Assembly: GCA_027923505.1 (NCBI GenBank)
Contig: BROI01000029.1
Coordinates: 186,001-250,000 of the forward strand
Direction of reading: 5' to 3'
DNA length: 64,000 nt
From: Mayamaea pseudoterrestris
Lineage: Eukaryota > Bacillariophyta > Bacillariophyceae > Sellaphorales > Sellaphoraceae
The notes under the pieces: generated by a model
Told to the model about the DNA's origin: nothing
The model's input: only the letters and a program-made list of their open reading frames with translations
Databases searched by the model: none
In this document: positions 1-11,356 of the stretch, in pieces
Layout of the letters: each line of letters starts with the position of its first letter
How positions within the stretch are numbered: position 1 is the first letter of the stretch
Program-made: the position numbers and the translations under genes

Positions 1-1
1 T

Positions 2-925
2 GGCCTGGCACCCGTCTTGAATGCCCTGCAGGCTAATAAACGAGACTTTACACGACCAGAAGATTTGATTGATTTGGGGGAACTCAGCGGAGAAGCTTTG
101 GAACATGAATTGGCACAGCGAGCCCGAAAACCGGAGGCTCAGTATAGTCCTTGGTTGTTTGTGCAGGACAATAGTAGGAGCATTAGTTCATCCACATCGA
201 GTCGTTCCGGTGTTAAGAGTTTACAAGCCGATCGAATCTTGGCTTTGGCAGCAGAGCGAAACATACCAGTGGCGACGGTCGACAAGGGCGTGCTGAACAC
301 GCTGTCGGGTGAGCGACCACATCAAGGTTACGTTTTACGATGTGGTCCGCTGGAGTTTGAAACTCTGAATCGCATTCCCTTGTCTTCTGACGATCACGAG
401 TCGCAGACACAGCAACAACCACTATGGCTGGTTCTGGACGAAGTGGTGGACCCCCAGAACCTTGGTGCGTTGCTGCGATCGGTCCAATTCCTGGGACAGC
501 GCCATCTCAACGTGTTGGTCTGCGCCAAGAACTCGGCGCCTCCGTCACCAACGGTTAGCGCGGCGTCGGCTGGAGCGCTCGAAGTCTTGAACGTGTACGC
601 CACGAACAGTCTTCCAAAGACATTGTCGCAGGCCGAGCAGGATGGCTTTCGCATTATTGGAGCGTCCTCGTCCGTGCCGCGCGACTCGGAAGGTATCGAG
701 CTGTATGATCTGCAAGAGCTGCCACCATTGGCAGGACCAACGTTGCTCGTGCTTGGATCCGAAGGGCATGGGCTACGCCAACTGGTGTCGAGATGTTGTA
801 CTGAGTTTGTACGCATCCCTGGAGGAATTGAGGAGGGTGGCGTTGATTCTTTGAACGTTAGTGTCACTGGCGGAATACTACTGTGGCACTTGCTGCAGCC
901 AATGTATAAAACAGCAAACGTATAA
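2..925 (+). CDS. SpoU/TrmH-family 2'-O-ribose rRNA methyltransferase, MRM1/RlmB-like (5' truncated)
   Basis: The frame is open from the left window edge, and its first visible residues (GLAPVLNALQ) match the start of the substrate-binding domain of RlmB/MRM1 proteins. The true start and any targeting peptide therefore lie outside; the first in-frame TTG at 17 is not a credible start. All three SpoU motifs are present near the C-terminus: DPQNLGALLRS, LVLGSEGHGL and SLNVSVTGG, which form the knotted SAM-binding site. Family knowledge: such enzymes methylate the 2'-OH of a guanosine or uridine of large-subunit rRNA, usually in mitochondria or plastids. The internal stretch between the two domains is rich in Ser and Gln. 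The gene ends 34 bp before the convergent TRM61 gene. The family is clear; the exact rRNA site and organelle are not. Confidence 0.88.
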   Translation, partial: GLAPVLNALQANKRDFTRPEDLIDLGELSGEALEHELAQRARKPEAQYSPWLFVQDNSRSISSSTSSRSGVKSLQADRILALAAERNIPVATVDKGVLNTLSGERPHQGYVLRCGPLEFETLNRIPLSSDDHESQTQQQPLWLVLDEVVDPQNLGALLRSVQFLGQRHLNVLVCAKNSAPPSPTVSAASAGALEVLNVYATNSLPKTLSQAEQDGFRIIGASSSVPRDSEGIELYDLQELPPLAGPTLLVLGSEGHGLRQLVSRCCTEFVRIPGGIEEGGVDSLNVSVTGGILLWHLLQPMYKTANV

Positions 926-959
926 TGTGTTATTACGGGTTGGTATTGCACATCTATTT

Positions 960-2354
960 TTACGTTTGTTTTATCAATGGATTTGGTTGCAATCGATTTC
1001 CTACTGTAGCAAAGGTGAGAAAAGCAGTGTGCCCTTTCATCATATTGAAAGGTCGAGCAACCAATCGTTGTCTCTTTGATGATGGCGCTGCTGCGACTGC
1101 TGTTGCTGTTGCATCATCATCAGTCACACTCAATGTCGTCTTGGCGGTTCTCGTCTCATCGTCTGTATCAATCCTTTTATTTGTTCCATCATTAGAATCA
1201 ACGACAGGCTTGTGAATAGGCCGTGACTCCGTCGGTAATAGCTCAAACTCCAAATCATCCACGTAATGTTCCATCAATCGATACTCCATAGTCTGTAGTG
1301 AATGACAACCACTTTGCTTTAGCGCTGCACAAGCTTTTTGCGTTTGCTCTACGCAGGGACTGTAGGAGGCAATGTGGGCACCTGGCTTGAGGCAGTACAC
1401 CGCATGCGGCACGGCAAGCCATGGCTCTGGAAGATCCAGAAAACAGGCATCCACAGACTGCGCCGGCAGACAAAATCCATCCGTGCAAACGTCTTGATGC
1501 GTCACTGTTACCAAGTGCTCTACACCATGCTGTTTAAACTCTTGTCGCGCCGTTTCGGCTCGGTGCTGATTGAACTCAAACGTATACAAATGTCCCTTGG
1601 GTGCAATGGTTCTTAGTATAGCGTGACTCATGGCCCCGCTTCCCGTTCCACTCTCAATGACTCGCATGTTGGGTCGCAACTGTAGCTTGTACACCACTTG
1701 GACTTGATCAAGCTCCTGCACAATCTGCGTCCGATGGTTCAAGCTCCGGGCCCATAATTCCGGCGTTGGTTTTAGCAAGTAAACAAATCCGTAGCCCTTG
1801 TTATTGGAGCTTCGAATCATGCTGCCAAATGGATACTTGTTGATAAAGTCGTCATGATGAAAGTGGCCGTTGCGATTATGAAACACGTCGCCTGGCGTTG
1901 CGTAGACAAAGTCAAGCTTGTCAAAGGCTTCCATAATGACGACCAAATCGCCAGCTTGGATTGTGGAATGAGTCGGCGGAGTACACAATTCCTTATAATG
2001 ACTGGCGTCAATGTACTGAGAAGCGACCGGAAGAGGTGAAACGTCTGTTGCAATGCGCTTCTTCCCTGTCACTGCATCATGATCTCCATCATGCACCTCG
2101 TCATTTTTGCCACTGTTTTTCGAATCGCCTGCTACCGATTCTCGTGCCTTATATGGTCCCGGTCCAAGAATAACTTCAACTGCAACTTGGTTCGCCGTCT
2201 CTAGCACCATGCGGTCCAAAATGGCGTCCTCGTCGAGAGTGGCAGCATTCGTTGTTGCTGCTGCAACACCGTCACTCGACGGCAGCGGCAAGTGCCGAAC
2301 TTTGGAGCGACTGGCGATAGACTCGCGCGCGACGAGCGTTCGACCAAAGTCCAT
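960..2354 (-). CDS. TRM61: tRNA (adenine-58-N1) methyltransferase catalytic subunit TRM61
   Basis: This is a single exon of 464 codons with an ATG start. It has the TRM61 layout: an N-terminal beta domain (about residues 134-195, with a KYPFGSMI patch), then a Rossmann methyltransferase fold with SAM motif I ESGTGSGAMS (about 234-243) and the DLPEPW signature (about 307-312). The C-terminal tail contains KGHTAFLTFAT, close to the end of eukaryotic TRM61 proteins. In other eukaryotes TRM61 pairs with TRM6 to make m1A58 in the T loop of tRNAs, including initiator tRNA. The first 130 residues are a poorly conserved extension rich in acidic residues, and a second low-complexity insert lies at about residues 370-420. 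The gene converges with the preceding methyltransferase gene at only 34 bp. Identification is firm. Confidence 0.92.
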   Translation of the reverse strand: MDFGRTLVARESIASRSKVRHLPLPSSDGVAAATTNAATLDEDAILDRMVLETANQVAVEVILGPGPYKARESVAGDSKNSGKNDEVHDGDHDAVTGKKRIATDVSPLPVASQYIDASHYKELCTPPTHSTIQAGDLVVIMEAFDKLDFVYATPGDVFHNRNGHFHHDDFINKYPFGSMIRSSNNKGYGFVYLLKPTPELWARSLNHRTQIVQELDQVQVVYKLQLRPNMRVIESGTGSGAMSHAILRTIAPKGHLYTFEFNQHRAETARQEFKQHGVEHLVTVTHQDVCTDGFCLPAQSVDACFLDLPEPWLAVPHAVYCLKPGAHIASYSPCVEQTQKACAALKQSGCHSLQTMEYRLMEHYVDDLEFELLPTESRPIHKPVVDSNDGTNKRIDTDDETRTAKTTLSVTDDDATATAVAAAPSSKRQRLVARPFNMMKGHTAFLTFATVGNRLQPNPLIKQT

Positions 2355-2644
2355 GATGAATGTATTGTAATGCCAGAGCTAGAGTGAAGGAAGATGATTG
2401 CTATAAAAAGAATGAGGGGCAGGATTTCGGGTTGGATGGAGGTGAAAGCGTGACGTACTCCTAGGCGCGCGTGAATGAGTTTTTCGAGTCTGCTGTATGT
2501 CTCACCGAATGCCCGCGAGTCAGAAAATCTGACTCGAATGCGTCGCATTCACCATGGCGCTCATCCATCTCCACCTCGCTTATAGCTTGTTCGCAGTCAT
2601 GGTTGTCTTACAGTGATCAACAGACATGTTAGAAGACATCTACA

Positions 2645-5600
2645 ATGCGACTTTTGATCAGTGATTCGATTGTACTGATTGTTCTTTATTCGCTGCTCGG
2701 CCGCGTCGCCTTTACGACGGCAAACGAGCAACGACCACGGCAAGATGAGCAGCAGGAATCGAAAGGAGGAGGAGGTTTAATTGTTCAGACACGACCAAGC
2801 TTGACACAATTCCATAGACACAGAAAATGGCTGCAGGAGTTGCTACAAAAGCTATTTGTCGTGTCGCAGTCGCCGAGGAAAAAGGCGACCGCCTCCATAA
2901 AGAATTCGCAGCAGCAACGTCAAATTCACCATCGCAAGGATCGCCCTGAACGATTTTACGACAATTCTGGAAGCCGTCGTATGGCGGACTCGACGGCTGC
3001 TTCAATTGCGATCTACGAAGGCGCAACTTTCGCTTGCAACGGCGCAGAGGAAGCCGAAAGTTCCGTGAATTCGGATTGTCATTATACATCCATTTACGAA
3101 CAGGAACCGCACGTTGGAATGCAGTTTACCATCTCAACGCCTCCCCATGCCATTTACGAACTAGTGGAAGCTGTCAATTATCAGCTTGGAGACGAAAAGA
3201 ATCAGCAATATACAGTTGACTATGCTTACAGCCCCGTACAAGTCATACACATGCACCACGACTACGACGGTTATCCGGCGTATAGTGAACAGACTGACAT
3301 GGAGATGCAACTCGTCGTTACTGCAATGGGTGGAGCACCCTCTAAAAATATTCCTCGGGGTCCTCGTCAGTGGTGGCAATGGTGGAGGCCAATGGAACAA
3401 GATGAACGTGACCAAACTGTACCCATTGAGGACGACCCTCGAGACTGGGACACTTTGTATCAGATGCAGTCGCGTGCCTTTGCCGGAGGCTCGCATGGTG
3501 AAGTCTGGCGAGGACGGCGACGAAGACGAGCTGCATGCTTGAAGAGTGATTGCGGCTGTGACGAGGACGACGCGGAGAATGAACCACTGATTTTTAAGCG
3601 TCTGCGGATTGAGCATGGCTATCGAGTCCTGGAAGCTGGATTACGAGAGATACACTTTGGTCGATGGCTAGCGCAACAGGCTTCTACAACTGCGGCTCTT
3701 TACACTCAATATGTAGATCACTTCTTTCGAACCCGCCGTGACGGTGAGCTTGAGCTTTGGATTGTCTTTCGAGACGCAGGGCCGTCTCTGCGCTCGTACT
3801 TGTATACGGCAGTGTCCATGGGAGAGTTTGTTTTCTATCAGCCATCGGATCTTTGGACGCGCCTGCGAATGAGTGTTTCTGGACAGTCAGTAGCAGGCCC
3901 AGGGGTGAATACGTCCTTGGAGCCTTATGAAGTGACGGATGTTGCACGGGCGGGTCGCAAGCTCATGCGTACCGTTTTGAAGCAAATACTTGAAGCGGCA
4001 GCTCATTTACATGAGCATTCGATCGTGCACAGGGATATCAAGCCTTCTAACGTCTTATGCATCACAAATATGGACGTTGAAGACGTGTCGATCGATTTTG
4101 ATTTGGTGCTGGTTAAATGCGCTCTCGGAGATTTATCCAGCGCTTGGGATGAATATTCCCGTAGCAACCTATATACACGCGGTCCTTCTCGGCTAGAACA
4201 AACGGATGATTATGCACCGCCGGAAGCAATTTTCGGGTATATCGATCGGCAACCGAATCCAATCATCGAACCATCCTTTGATTCCTGGAGCATTGGTGTT
4301 TTGGCGTTGGAGATGCTACTCGGCACGCCGAATGTGTTCAGCGTCGACCAGCGAACTACCGCAATACTCACTCACAAGCTGACGAATGAAGGGACTTCTA
4401 AGAAAGACATACAGCGAGCTCTTTACCTGGCCGCCCTCAGTCAGTTCTGTATCTTTCATCCGTCTCATGATCATCGTCGTCAGGAGTGGCCGCTCCGGCG
4501 TGGCGATCCTTTGCATCAATACTTAATGGTCAAGAGCTCCTGCACACTGCACGATTTCCATCGTGGCCTTCTTGCTCGGGATCCTTTGGGTCTCGGTTTT
4601 GATACTTCCGTTGACCCGCTGCTTCATCTGATATGGCAGCTGCTCAGCTGGGATCCAAAGGAACGGATTACTGCTTCTGAAGCCTTGCGCCATCCCTATT
4701 TCACACGCGTTGACCTGGTGCTTGACACAACCTTCACAAATACTACCAAAGCGCTCGAGTCACAAATGCTGGATCCTAGGATGGACTTTAATCTTAGTGA
4801 TTCAGTGGAAGAGTTTCATTGTCCACAGTGCGGACGTGTATTCGACGACTGGAACTCTTGCCTGCAGCACGCCAGATCGAGGCGACATGCTAAATTTTGC
4901 ACCTACGATCGCCAGTCGCTACCTACTTGCCTTCATGCGCATTCCATGCTTCCAGTCCACAACATGTCTGGATACTGCGATATACAAGGCCGGCGAAGGA
5001 CAATTGAAGACTTTCACTCGATCCATTTGACAAATGAGACGTTCTATTATGGCATTTTTGATGGTCACAGTGGCAACTTGGCCGCCAAGTTCGTAGCATC
5101 AGCGCTGTACTGTATAATTTTGAAGATGCTGAACCCCATTCTACACAAAGATATCTTGCCAGAAAATTGGAAAATAGCTTGCCAACACTCGCTTGCGAAT
5201 GCGTTTGCGGAGGTCCATCATGATTTTCTCGAAGCAATCTTGTCTGCGCCGCGCAAGATGGATCAAAGTGGGACTACCGCGACTATTGTCTACATGGCTC
5301 CTCGCGCTGTTGTTTTGGCCAGCCTTGGCGATTCTCGCGCCGTCCTCGGATCCGTTCGACATAACGTTACGGACTCATCCATATTCACCTCGGCGGTTCA
5401 GCTGACCAAGGATCACGTCGCATCAGATTCAGAGGAGCAACAGATGGTAGAGTCTCGAGGTGGGCATGTCACGTTTCACAATGGCATGCACCGCGTCAAT
5501 GGAACGCTAGCTATTACACGATCAATTGGAGGTGAGTGAAATTGTATCTCGTCGCAGACTCTACTACTTGTAAGCGTGTATGTCCTTACCTTGAATGCTT

Positions 5601-5966
5601 GCACCTTTATATTAAATTTCTTCAGATGCTGCATTGAGTCCCTTTCTGTCTCGAGAACCGCATGTTGTGTCAATGACGGCTGAGGAAGTTAAATCCCTCT
5701 GCGCGTCGACTAAAACGCCGAACAGCACAAGCGTTACTGATTTATTAGCCAGCACCGTCGTTCCATGCTTTTTGATTCTTGCCTCTGACGGACTTTGGGA
5801 TGTGATGAGCAACGAGGATGCCGTGGACATGGTGGCCGAAGTGCTAATATCACTAGCAGCGGCTGGTAAAACCATGAGCCTGCAGGAGGCGGCGGAACGC
5901 TTGACGCTCGAAGCCTACGTGCGCGGCAGTCGCGACAATATTGGCGTTGCTGTCATTGCTATATGA
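2645..5966 (+). CDS. Protein kinase / C2H2 zinc finger / PP2C phosphatase fusion
   Basis: There are two exons, 2645-5531 and 5626-5966, joined through a GTGAGT donor and a TTCAG acceptor. Together they encode 1075 residues. An N-terminal hydrophobic stretch (1-25) looks like a signal peptide or anchor. A kinase domain follows (about 270-690) with the putative lysine K318 (IFKRL), HRDIKPSN at 461-468, YAPPEAI and DSWSIGV. The magnesium loop reads DLS in place of DFG. A single C2H2 finger (C-x2-C-x12-H-x5-H) begins at about 726. A complete PP2C domain (about 770-1075) keeps RRRTIED, DGHSG (806), SLGDSRA, ASDGLWD and SRDNIG, so its metal-binding residues look intact. Plants have kinase-PP2C fusions, but without this finger as far as I know. 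I infer a self-opposing signalling enzyme; substrates and location are unknown. The frame across the splice restores the PP2C RSIGGD motif. Confidence 0.9.
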
Positions 5967-6045
5967 ACAAAAATTACGATGCATATGATTTTATTAAATA
6001 CAAGACTTGACAGACTCGAAAGTCTCCTGTCCTATCATCAAATTC

Positions 6046-7011
6046 TCAAGCACTTCCATAACTTCGTTTAAAAGCCCCCGCCGACCATGACACCTGCATT
6101 GTATACAATCGCACAGCCCATGCAACTACTCCTAGCAAGGCAACGGCGTAATAGAGTCGGCCTGGCGTTGACGAATGCAAAATAGCCGGTTGGTGGTAGA
6201 AGCGCTCCATTTCCGCTTGCTGCTTGAATGTCAAGTGATGGTGATTCAATGGCTGCTGCTGTCGGACGGCGAACTGTAGCTTGGGCTGCTGATTCACTAC
6301 ATTGTGCTGTTGCAAAGGTAATGCATGATTCTCTGTTACGCTTCGCAATGCATTCGTCTTGGGAGCGCCAGCAATCAAAGTTGCATTTGCCGAGACTGTA
6401 GCGGCATACTCTGGAACAATCAATAAATTGTTATGGACAACAAGCTCTGTCGCTATATCATCGTCGGATATTCCAAAGATTGTATAGGCCGTCACGAAAA
6501 AGAGTAGCGTTAATCCTCGCAAGGGCGTCCAATGAATGCGGTGACCTCGTCGCCGACTGGGTTTGCGCGAATAAAGCTGCTCGGCATCGTCACCATCATC
6601 TTCGTCTGAAATATCTGAAACATCATCAATATTAAGAACATGGTTGCGTCTACGGGCTCTGTTAAATCTCGCGAATGGGGGCGGTGACGGCAGTGATGCA
6701 AGGTCGGTAGCGGCAACTGTGGCAATCAGCGTCGGTTGAATATTTAATTTGGATGAAGTTTCCGAAGCACAGGACGTAGCCGTAGACGAGTCAGTTTCCG
6801 TCAATGACCAATTTACATGCTGCCATAAAGGCGACGAAAGTCCTGCAAGAGATCCCTGTCGAGTGTTTGGTGTCTGTGCAATAGCAGGCGTCACGAAGTC
6901 GCTGCCTATCTCTCCCCGCTCCTCGTCGGAATCACAGCAATCACTGACAATGAAAAGGCCGAATCTGTCATCATCATGAAGATCCGCTAGTGATGATAAC
7001 ATCTCTGTCAT
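6046..7011 (-). CDS. Unknown protein with two predicted membrane segments
   Basis: The first in-frame ATG is at 7011, giving 321 residues. The frame continues upstream only through a TTG, so the ATG is preferred. The N-terminal half is acidic and Ser-rich (CCDSDEERGE, then DVSDISDEDDGDD) and is followed by an Arg-rich patch (RKPSRRRGHR). Two hydrophobic segments follow: GLTLLFFVTAYTIFGI in the middle, and AVALLGVVAWAVRLY near the C-terminus. Between them lies a Gln/His-rich linker. I do not recognise a family. Composition and clean open length suggest a real membrane protein with its charged head before the first membrane segment. It converges with the kinase-phosphatase gene, with 79 bp between the stop codons. 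Confidence 0.55.
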   Translation of the reverse strand: MTEMLSSLADLHDDDRFGLFIVSDCCDSDEERGEIGSDFVTPAIAQTPNTRQGSLAGLSSPLWQHVNWSLTETDSSTATSCASETSSKLNIQPTLIATVAATDLASLPSPPPFARFNRARRRNHVLNIDDVSDISDEDDGDDAEQLYSRKPSRRRGHRIHWTPLRGLTLLFFVTAYTIFGISDDDIATELVVHNNLLIVPEYAATVSANATLIAGAPKTNALRSVTENHALPLQQHNVVNQQPKLQFAVRQQQPLNHHHLTFKQQAEMERFYHQPAILHSSTPGRLYYAVALLGVVAWAVRLYTMQVSWSAGAFKRSYGSA

Positions 7012-7643
7012 TGATGATTGAATGCTGGAGTCGTTGCAAAGATCTAATGCAATCAAGCTTGTAGTTGGATCTATTCAAGTCGACAAGAGCCTCGACACGG
7101 CGCAACCGATCAACATCGAATGCCTCGTGTCCCCCGCGAACGTGAGTCCCTCTGAACCCGGAGAACCTCTTATGTCACTCGTGGCTCTTGCATAACAAGG
7201 CACGAACCATACGTTGCTGAACGGACAACTGAAGTACTGTTTAAGCCATACTTGCAAGCGAGCCGGACGTTCGCGGAGAAACTGTGAGTTCGCACCGGTA
7301 ATAATTAGTAACGGTATGACAAAATGCGTTACCGCAACATTCACCCTTCACCATGGCCCCAACATGTTTGTTGAGGCAGCAAATTAGCTGCTGCAAAGTG
7401 TATATTGTATTGCCAATAACCATCACAAACAAAGATAGAATATCATGCTAAAAAAGTGACTTACCATACCGTCACAAGCAGGTACCGGACCGACACTCAT
7501 GCTACGTCAGCGTCGACATCTGACTCATGTTTTTGGTTCGCACAATGTCGACTTTCATAGCCTTCCTCGTCACAAATAGCCATACATTCACGACGTAACA
7601 TACAGCTACGGTACGGTAGGTTGCATCATCAAGTCGATTGACC
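7012..7643. other. Intergenic stretch, no gene seen
   Basis: This is the shared 5' region of two divergent genes. Short open frames occur on the minus strand (for example 7075-7344), but none has a start, composition or motif that supports coding. I see no repeats or RNA genes. Confidence 0.5.
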
Positions 7644-9446
7644 ATGATCTTGAAGATAAGCTTCGTGTTTGCAGCTTTAGCGAGCTGTTCGAACGCCTTT
7701 TTGCAGTCGCCTGGCTCGCCACTGCGCGTTCGCAATGCGCGACATTCGCTCGCCGTAACATCGACGCTCCAGCCGCCAGCTCGAACCTTTGACAATGACG
7801 ACAAAACCACGGCGAAGGAAGACTCGGAGATGCATGCAGACAACGAAAAGTTTGATTGGTTCAAGGCTTGGTATCCCATCATTCCAGTCGCCATTCTTGA
7901 CCATGAGAAGCCGCACAAGTTTCACCTCCTCGGCACGCCAATCATCGTTTGGAACGATGCTCCCATGGTGGGAGTTGAAAAGTTTGGCCCCAAGCCGAAG
8001 AAAGGAAAGCGCGATGTTAATGCCGGACAGTGGCGCGCCTTTGTTGACGAGTGTCCTCACCGCAAAGTTCCACTCAGCGAGGGACGGGTTGAAGCGGATG
8101 GAAGCTTGCTGTGCTCGTACCATGCTTGGAGGTTTGACGGAGAAGGCGATTTGGTGAATGTACCACAAATGGATGAAACCGAACTGGCAATCGTCAAGGC
8201 CAACCCAAAGAGTCAATGCAACTCGTTCCCTGTTAAAATCGTTGACGGTGTCTTATGGGTTTGGCCAGAGACTGGAAGCGATGCGAAGATTCAATCTGCT
8301 CTGACGGAGGTCAATCACTACAAGGTACCTGGCGAAAGGAAGAAAGAAGATGTCTGGTACGGACCATGGAATTACCGAGAACTCCCATATAGTGCAGACT
8401 TTTTCATTGAAAATGTTGTTGATCCAGTTCATGTTCAAGGTGAGTTAGCGAGGAGTTTCAGCATTGTTGAGTTGACACAGCTGTAGAAAAGTAGATTGAC
8501 TGTCTCTTTCTCTCTATTTGCATTGAACAGTCAGTCATCATAACATCATTGGCTCGCGATACAGTGACCAACAGTTGGATAGCATGAAGCTTGTTAATAA
8601 AGTAACGAAGGACGGGTTCAAGTTCCAGGCCAAATTAAGTATCGCCTCGACGGGATCAAATACGACGTACCATGCTCCAGCTCATGTAGCGATTGAAACT
8701 GGTACCAGTGGCGCTCTGCAAACGCTTGAATTATATGCTACGCCAGCTCGACCTGGTTACTGCCACCACGTTGGCCGCATGGTGAGTGGGTAATGCATGC
8801 GTGAGAGATTTTCGCTGCTATATATGCACGCTCGTGTCCTTACATTGCTCCATATCAATTGCTTTTGTAGGTGATCGCAAAGGACAAGAACTCAGAGATG
8901 CCCAAGCTGTTGCGGCAGTTCACGTGGCCAATGCCATTGTGGGTCAATCATATGGCCGCATCCTTGTTTTTGAACCAAGATGCTTTGTTTTTGCACAGTC
9001 AGGAACGGCACCTTGCAACCACCAAAGATTACACTGCCGTCAAGGACGGCGCTGATTTCAAGGCGGACAACTACAACAAAGCGGTTCTTCGCACGGAGGC
9101 GGACTTGGGTGTGGTGAGCTTTCGGGAATGGCTCCGTGTCCTTGCTGGCGGACGAGTTCCTTACAAGTATGGCTCTGTTATGCCGGAGTGGAATAGAGAT
9201 ATCGTCTTTGACGTTTGGAACGCGCACACGAAGCACTGTGCCGTATGTCAGAGAGCACTCAAGAACATCAAGCGTGCGCGATTCACGTCCTTCGTCGCTG
9301 CCGCCTGCCTGGCCGTCCTACGACCGGCGGCGAGCAAGGCACTCAATCTTGCCGGTGTTGTGGCGACGGCGGGACTTGGCTTGGCGCTGAGCAAGCTGGT
9401 TGGCATTTTTTACAAGTATGAGTTCGAGCATGCTCATAATGATTAG
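7644..9446 (+). CDS. Plastid Rieske oxygenase of the PAO/TIC55/CAO family
   Basis: Three exons (7644-8439, 8531-8781, 8871-9446) encode 540 residues; both introns are GT-AG. The start is the ATG at 7644, which begins a signal peptide ending in SNAF, so the protein probably enters the plastid by the diatom bipartite route. The Rieske 2Fe-2S ligands are C137-x-H139 and C157-x2-H160. The first splice restores the mononuclear iron site, N257-x2-D260-x2-H263-x4-H268. A C-terminal C-x2-C pair (472/475) and two hydrophobic helices at the end are typical of pheophorbide a oxygenase, PTC52 and TIC55. These enzymes oxidise chlorophyll-type or related substrates in plastid membranes with ferredoxin. Diatoms often carry several paralogues, so the substrate cannot be assigned here. 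The gene is divergent from the membrane protein before it. Confidence 0.9.
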
Positions 9447-9694
9447 GTCGTGACTTTTGATACAACTACTGTTTTACATTTCACATGCGTCACATGTCCA
9501 AACTGCAGCTTATTTGAATAAATTTGTGTTCTTACGTATTAGCATATTTTGCGAGCGCTGCGCGGATCTTTGAGCCACACCGCAACATGTCGTACGTACC
9601 ATTTAAGATACAGTGGTACTTAAGGGCATGTACAGCAAGATCTAGTGACTACGAATGGCACAAACAGCAGACTACCGGTATATATGATGAGGCA

Positions 9695-11224
9695 CTACAT
9701 CCTTTGGGTATCTAAAGTAGCTGTGTGCATATTAAGATCTTTCTCCAAAGCAACAAAGGTTTCAAATAATGTCGGCTGCTCAATCACTCGATCGGTCGCT
9801 AGATCCACTATCCGACAACCTTGGCAGCGCTGAAATCCGGCGCCAAGCGGCAGGAACCGAGCAGAGGCTACGGTCGATCCGCCGTTCGGAGACACCAGTC
9901 CCAGCGTTTGGTAGCTCTTCCCGCTAACTGCCAAGCCATGCGTCGGAGGCAGTTGAAACTGCAGCTGCAAATTCATGGCAGCTTGTCCGTGATTGACAAC
10001 GAGAAATTGCACTGTTTGTGCGACTTGCAATATCATACGAGCTGGTGGATCTATAGGGACTACTATGACCGGAAGCATGCGAAGAAGGTCATTTTCGTTG
10101 CTCGTTAAACCTCTTTGGTTAATGGATGCGGAAGCCGCAGCTAAATCAACCGATAGTCCCGAGTTATACATGACAAAGTTTGATTTCTCCCAGGTACCGG
10201 TAGCTACTCCATCACTTATCTCGCATGTTAACTCTGGTATTTCAATCGTCGGGACGACGATGGGCGCCGAAACAATGCAACCTTTCTCGCCCATGGCCTT
10301 GCGCCATGTGACCATGGCACGTCCCAAAACATCGCCAGCAGCGAGGCCTCGCAAAATAGTATCCTTCGTTGTCGCTTGAACTTCAAACAAGTATCGTTGC
10401 GAAGAACCAGATGATAGCATTGTAAGCTGATCGAAAAGCTGAAGGGCATTTAGTTCCTTCGTCGCGCCTTCTTCAAGCATATTATTTATAGCAGGGAGGA
10501 CAGTTTCAATCGCCTGTGCGCCAATATTCTTAGCTACTAAACCATTTTGAGTCTCCAAAGCAACATGGGAAATCAGCAGTTGGTCTTTTTGAATTGCAAC
10601 GTTGGCTTGCTGCTCATTCGCAGCCGTAGCATCAGGACTCGTGAATTCCACCAAGACAGAAACAAAGCAAGTCACATCTCCTGATCGCAAAACATTTGCC
10701 GTTATAGTCAGTGGTGAAACAACTTGGAAGCGATAAAATTTGCGAAATGTTTTGCTATTTCCCTCCGGCGAAACATACGACACTTCAACTCGCAATATAT
10801 GCTGGCCAGCCTCCTCAATGTCGTGCGAAACAATTGCGTCAATTCCAGAATTTGGACCAACGTCTTTTCCGCCTCCAGTGGTTGGATCTAGCTCGCTGGG
10901 CAGTTGCCATCGCTGCGATGGCGTCTGCAAAAGGGCGCTCACAGCAAGGCGACGAATCACGGAATGTTTGCTCGCGTTCAACAAGCCCAAGTACGCCGTA
11001 AACTTCTCCCCGACAAAAACACCAAGCGAGTCTGGAAGACAAAGTGAATTTTCGATTGCATGAGTTGGAATCAGACTTCCAGCAAAGGATTGATGAAGGT
11101 CGGGTGATTGAAGGCGCATGACGCGAAGGGTTGGGACGGCGGAATCCGTGACTGGAACAACGCTGCTGCTGCCGCTTGGGCTGGCGCCTGATTTAGGTGA
11201 CGTTCGATTTGCAGGCCTTGACAT
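9695..11224 (-). CDS. TRAPPC13: TRAPP complex subunit 13 (TRAPPC13, DUF974)
   Basis: A single exon of 509 codons starts with ATG at 11224. Residues about 60-200 follow the TRAPPC13 pattern closely: LCLPDSLGVFVGEKFTAYL, then LQTPSQRWQL, then an IEEAGQHILRVEVSY strand and RKFYRFQV. Family knowledge: TRAPPC13 is a beta-sandwich subunit of TRAPPIII, a Rab exchange complex acting in Golgi traffic and autophagy. The protein is somewhat longer than the human one (about 420 residues), owing to a Ser/Pro-rich N-terminus and loop insertions. Its upstream region contains unusual hairpin-forming repeats (11357-11480). Identification rests on the first third; the C-terminal beta domains are diverged. Confidence 0.85.
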   Translation of the reverse strand: MSRPANRTSPKSGASPSGSSSVVPVTDSAVPTLRVMRLQSPDLHQSFAGSLIPTHAIENSLCLPDSLGVFVGEKFTAYLGLLNASKHSVIRRLAVSALLQTPSQRWQLPSELDPTTGGGKDVGPNSGIDAIVSHDIEEAGQHILRVEVSYVSPEGNSKTFRKFYRFQVVSPLTITANVLRSGDVTCFVSVLVEFTSPDATAANEQQANVAIQKDQLLISHVALETQNGLVAKNIGAQAIETVLPAINNMLEEGATKELNALQLFDQLTMLSSGSSQRYLFEVQATTKDTILRGLAAGDVLGRAMVTWRKAMGEKGCIVSAPIVVPTIEIPELTCEISDGVATGTWEKSNFVMYNSGLSVDLAAASASINQRGLTSNENDLLRMLPVIVVPIDPPARMILQVAQTVQFLVVNHGQAAMNLQLQFQLPPTHGLAVSGKSYQTLGLVSPNGGSTVASARFLPLGAGFQRCQGCRIVDLATDRVIEQPTLFETFVALEKDLNMHTATLDTQRM

Positions 11225-11356
11225 GCTGCTTCTGTTTTAGTCAGCAGCGTGAGTTTATAAGGAAGAGGTACTATCGGTAGTGACCACCATCTTCATCGCT
11301 TGTTGTCGTCGATGCGTTGTCGCTTCACTCGACATCGAGTGTGAATCAGAGTGTAC

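Noticed and set aside
7075-7432. Two short minus-strand frames upstream of the Rieske gene
   Set aside because: No motif or supported partner exon; they lie in a divergent promoter region.
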